A stretch of DNA of 34,576 nucleotides from Bacteroidales bacterium. Its GTDB lineage: Bacteria > Bacteroidota > Bacteroidia > Bacteroidales > GCA-2711565. The position numbers and the translations under genes were made by a program. The notes beneath the pieces are model-generated. The model was not told where the DNA came from. It worked only from the letters and a program-made list of their open reading frames with translations, and made no database searches. The stretch spans positions 1 to 34,576 of the forward strand of contig JANQLW010000051.1 in the NCBI GenBank assembly GCA_028280405.1. Reading direction: 5' to 3'. This document shows positions 34,305 through 34,576 of the stretch, one piece after another (within the stretch, counting starts at the first letter, position 1; every line of letters starts with the position of its first letter).

Positions 34305-34394
34305 GAGAAAAATATTAGAATTGAATTTTAGAGACTGTTCAAATTATATAATCTGAAGTTATATGAGTAAGCAATGATGATTTTTCAATAAATC

Positions 34395-34472
34395 GGGACG
34401 CCATCCTGAAATCACAAATAACTTGAAAATTAAATATTTGGCAATTATTTGCAGAAAAGAGGATGGCGTCCC
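34395..34472. repeat. Long imperfect palindrome, possible mobile-element end
   Basis: GGGACGCCATCCT (34395-34407) and AGGATGGCGTCCC (34460-34472) are perfect 13-bp arms. Inside them CAAATAA (34415-34421) pairs with TTATTTG (34445-34451), so the 78 nt can fold into one long hairpin. The GC-rich arms stand out from the AT-rich surroundings. It could be a small palindromic mobile repeat or the border of an insertion sequence lying to the right. Confidence 0.5.
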
Positions 34473-34479
34473 ATAGCCG

Positions 34480-34576
34480 TTAAGTTAAGCTGTTTATATC
34501 ATTGACTTTTATTGTTCTACAGAAATAAAAGCCTTTAATCATCTTAATCACTACAGCCAGTGAACCCTCCATGTCA
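34480..34576 (-). CDS. Partial reading frame running off the right edge
   Basis: The frame is open from the window edge to a stop at 34480-34482, giving a C-terminus that includes MEGSLAVVIKMIKGFYFCRT. It may start at the ATG at 34572 (30 residues) or be the tail of a longer gene. The position beside the palindrome would suit a transposase tail, but I do not recognise the sequence. Confidence 0.25.
   Translation of the reverse strand, partial: DMEGSLAVVIKMIKGFYFCRTIKVNDINSLT

Noticed and set aside
1..34576. CRISPR arrays, tRNA and rRNA genes
   Set aside because: No regularly spaced repeats with unique spacers, no cloverleaf with a recognisable T-loop, and no rRNA signature were seen on reading both strands.

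Overview
The window is low-GC DNA from a member of the Bacteroidota. The evidence is two SusC/SusD pairs, FecR/ECF-sigma units of the Bacteroidota type, DUF4843 and PKD-like lipoproteins, lipoboxes ending in S-C or A-C, and promoter boxes of the TAnnTTTG type. A free-living or gut Bacteroidales/Marinilabiliales relative is plausible, but the sequence alone does not fix the genus.

Layout. (1) 1-5140 is an acetate block: an OFA-type MFS transporter and acetyl-CoA synthetase on the minus strand, then acetate kinase divergently on the plus strand. A 55-bp REP-like palindrome and an 18-bp perfect palindrome lie in the gaps. (2) 5188-9030 is a two-component pair (minus) next to a divergent secreted HExxH metallopeptidase-like gene. 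Three TTAAC repeats at an 11-bp pitch sit between them, as expected for an OmpR-family regulator. (3) 9228-17234, minus, is module A: ECF sigma, FecR anti-sigma, SusC with STN domain, SusD, lipoprotein. (4) 17450-21455, plus, is a secreted M16 zinc protease and an exported thioredoxin-like protein. (5) 21857-32441, minus, is module B: ECF sigma, FecR, SusC, SusD, DUF4843 lipoprotein, PKD-like lipoprotein, TlpA-like thiol-disulfide protein. (6) 32629-34576 holds an AAA ATPase with a predicted PD-(D/E)XK-like C-terminus behind two GTGCCAAA inverted repeats, then the broken 5' end of a third sigma gene with its promoter, then a long imperfect palindrome and an ORF running off the edge.

How it fits together. 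Modules A and B are paralogous. They share gene order from sigma to SusD, a 192-residue sigma factor, and N-terminal numbering of SusC. A roughly 75-nt noncoding repeat (9023-9098 and 21485-21562) lies at the same relative place, between a plus-strand protease gene (module B side: protease and thioredoxin) and the 3' end of each module. In each module the outer-membrane receptor probably signals through its STN domain to FecR and the sigma factor, which would induce uptake of a substrate. The flanking proteases and thiol-disulfide proteins suggest a peptide or protein-derived substrate rather than a glycan, but this is inference.

The most interesting signal is in the fecR-susC gap of both modules. 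A plus-strand TAnnTTTG box begins exactly opposite the first base of the susC start codon. It is followed by two hairpins of different sequence but the same arrangement, the second ending in a plus-strand T run. No plus-strand gene precedes them, so they look like terminators of two paralogous antisense RNAs of about 90-100 nt covering the susC leader.
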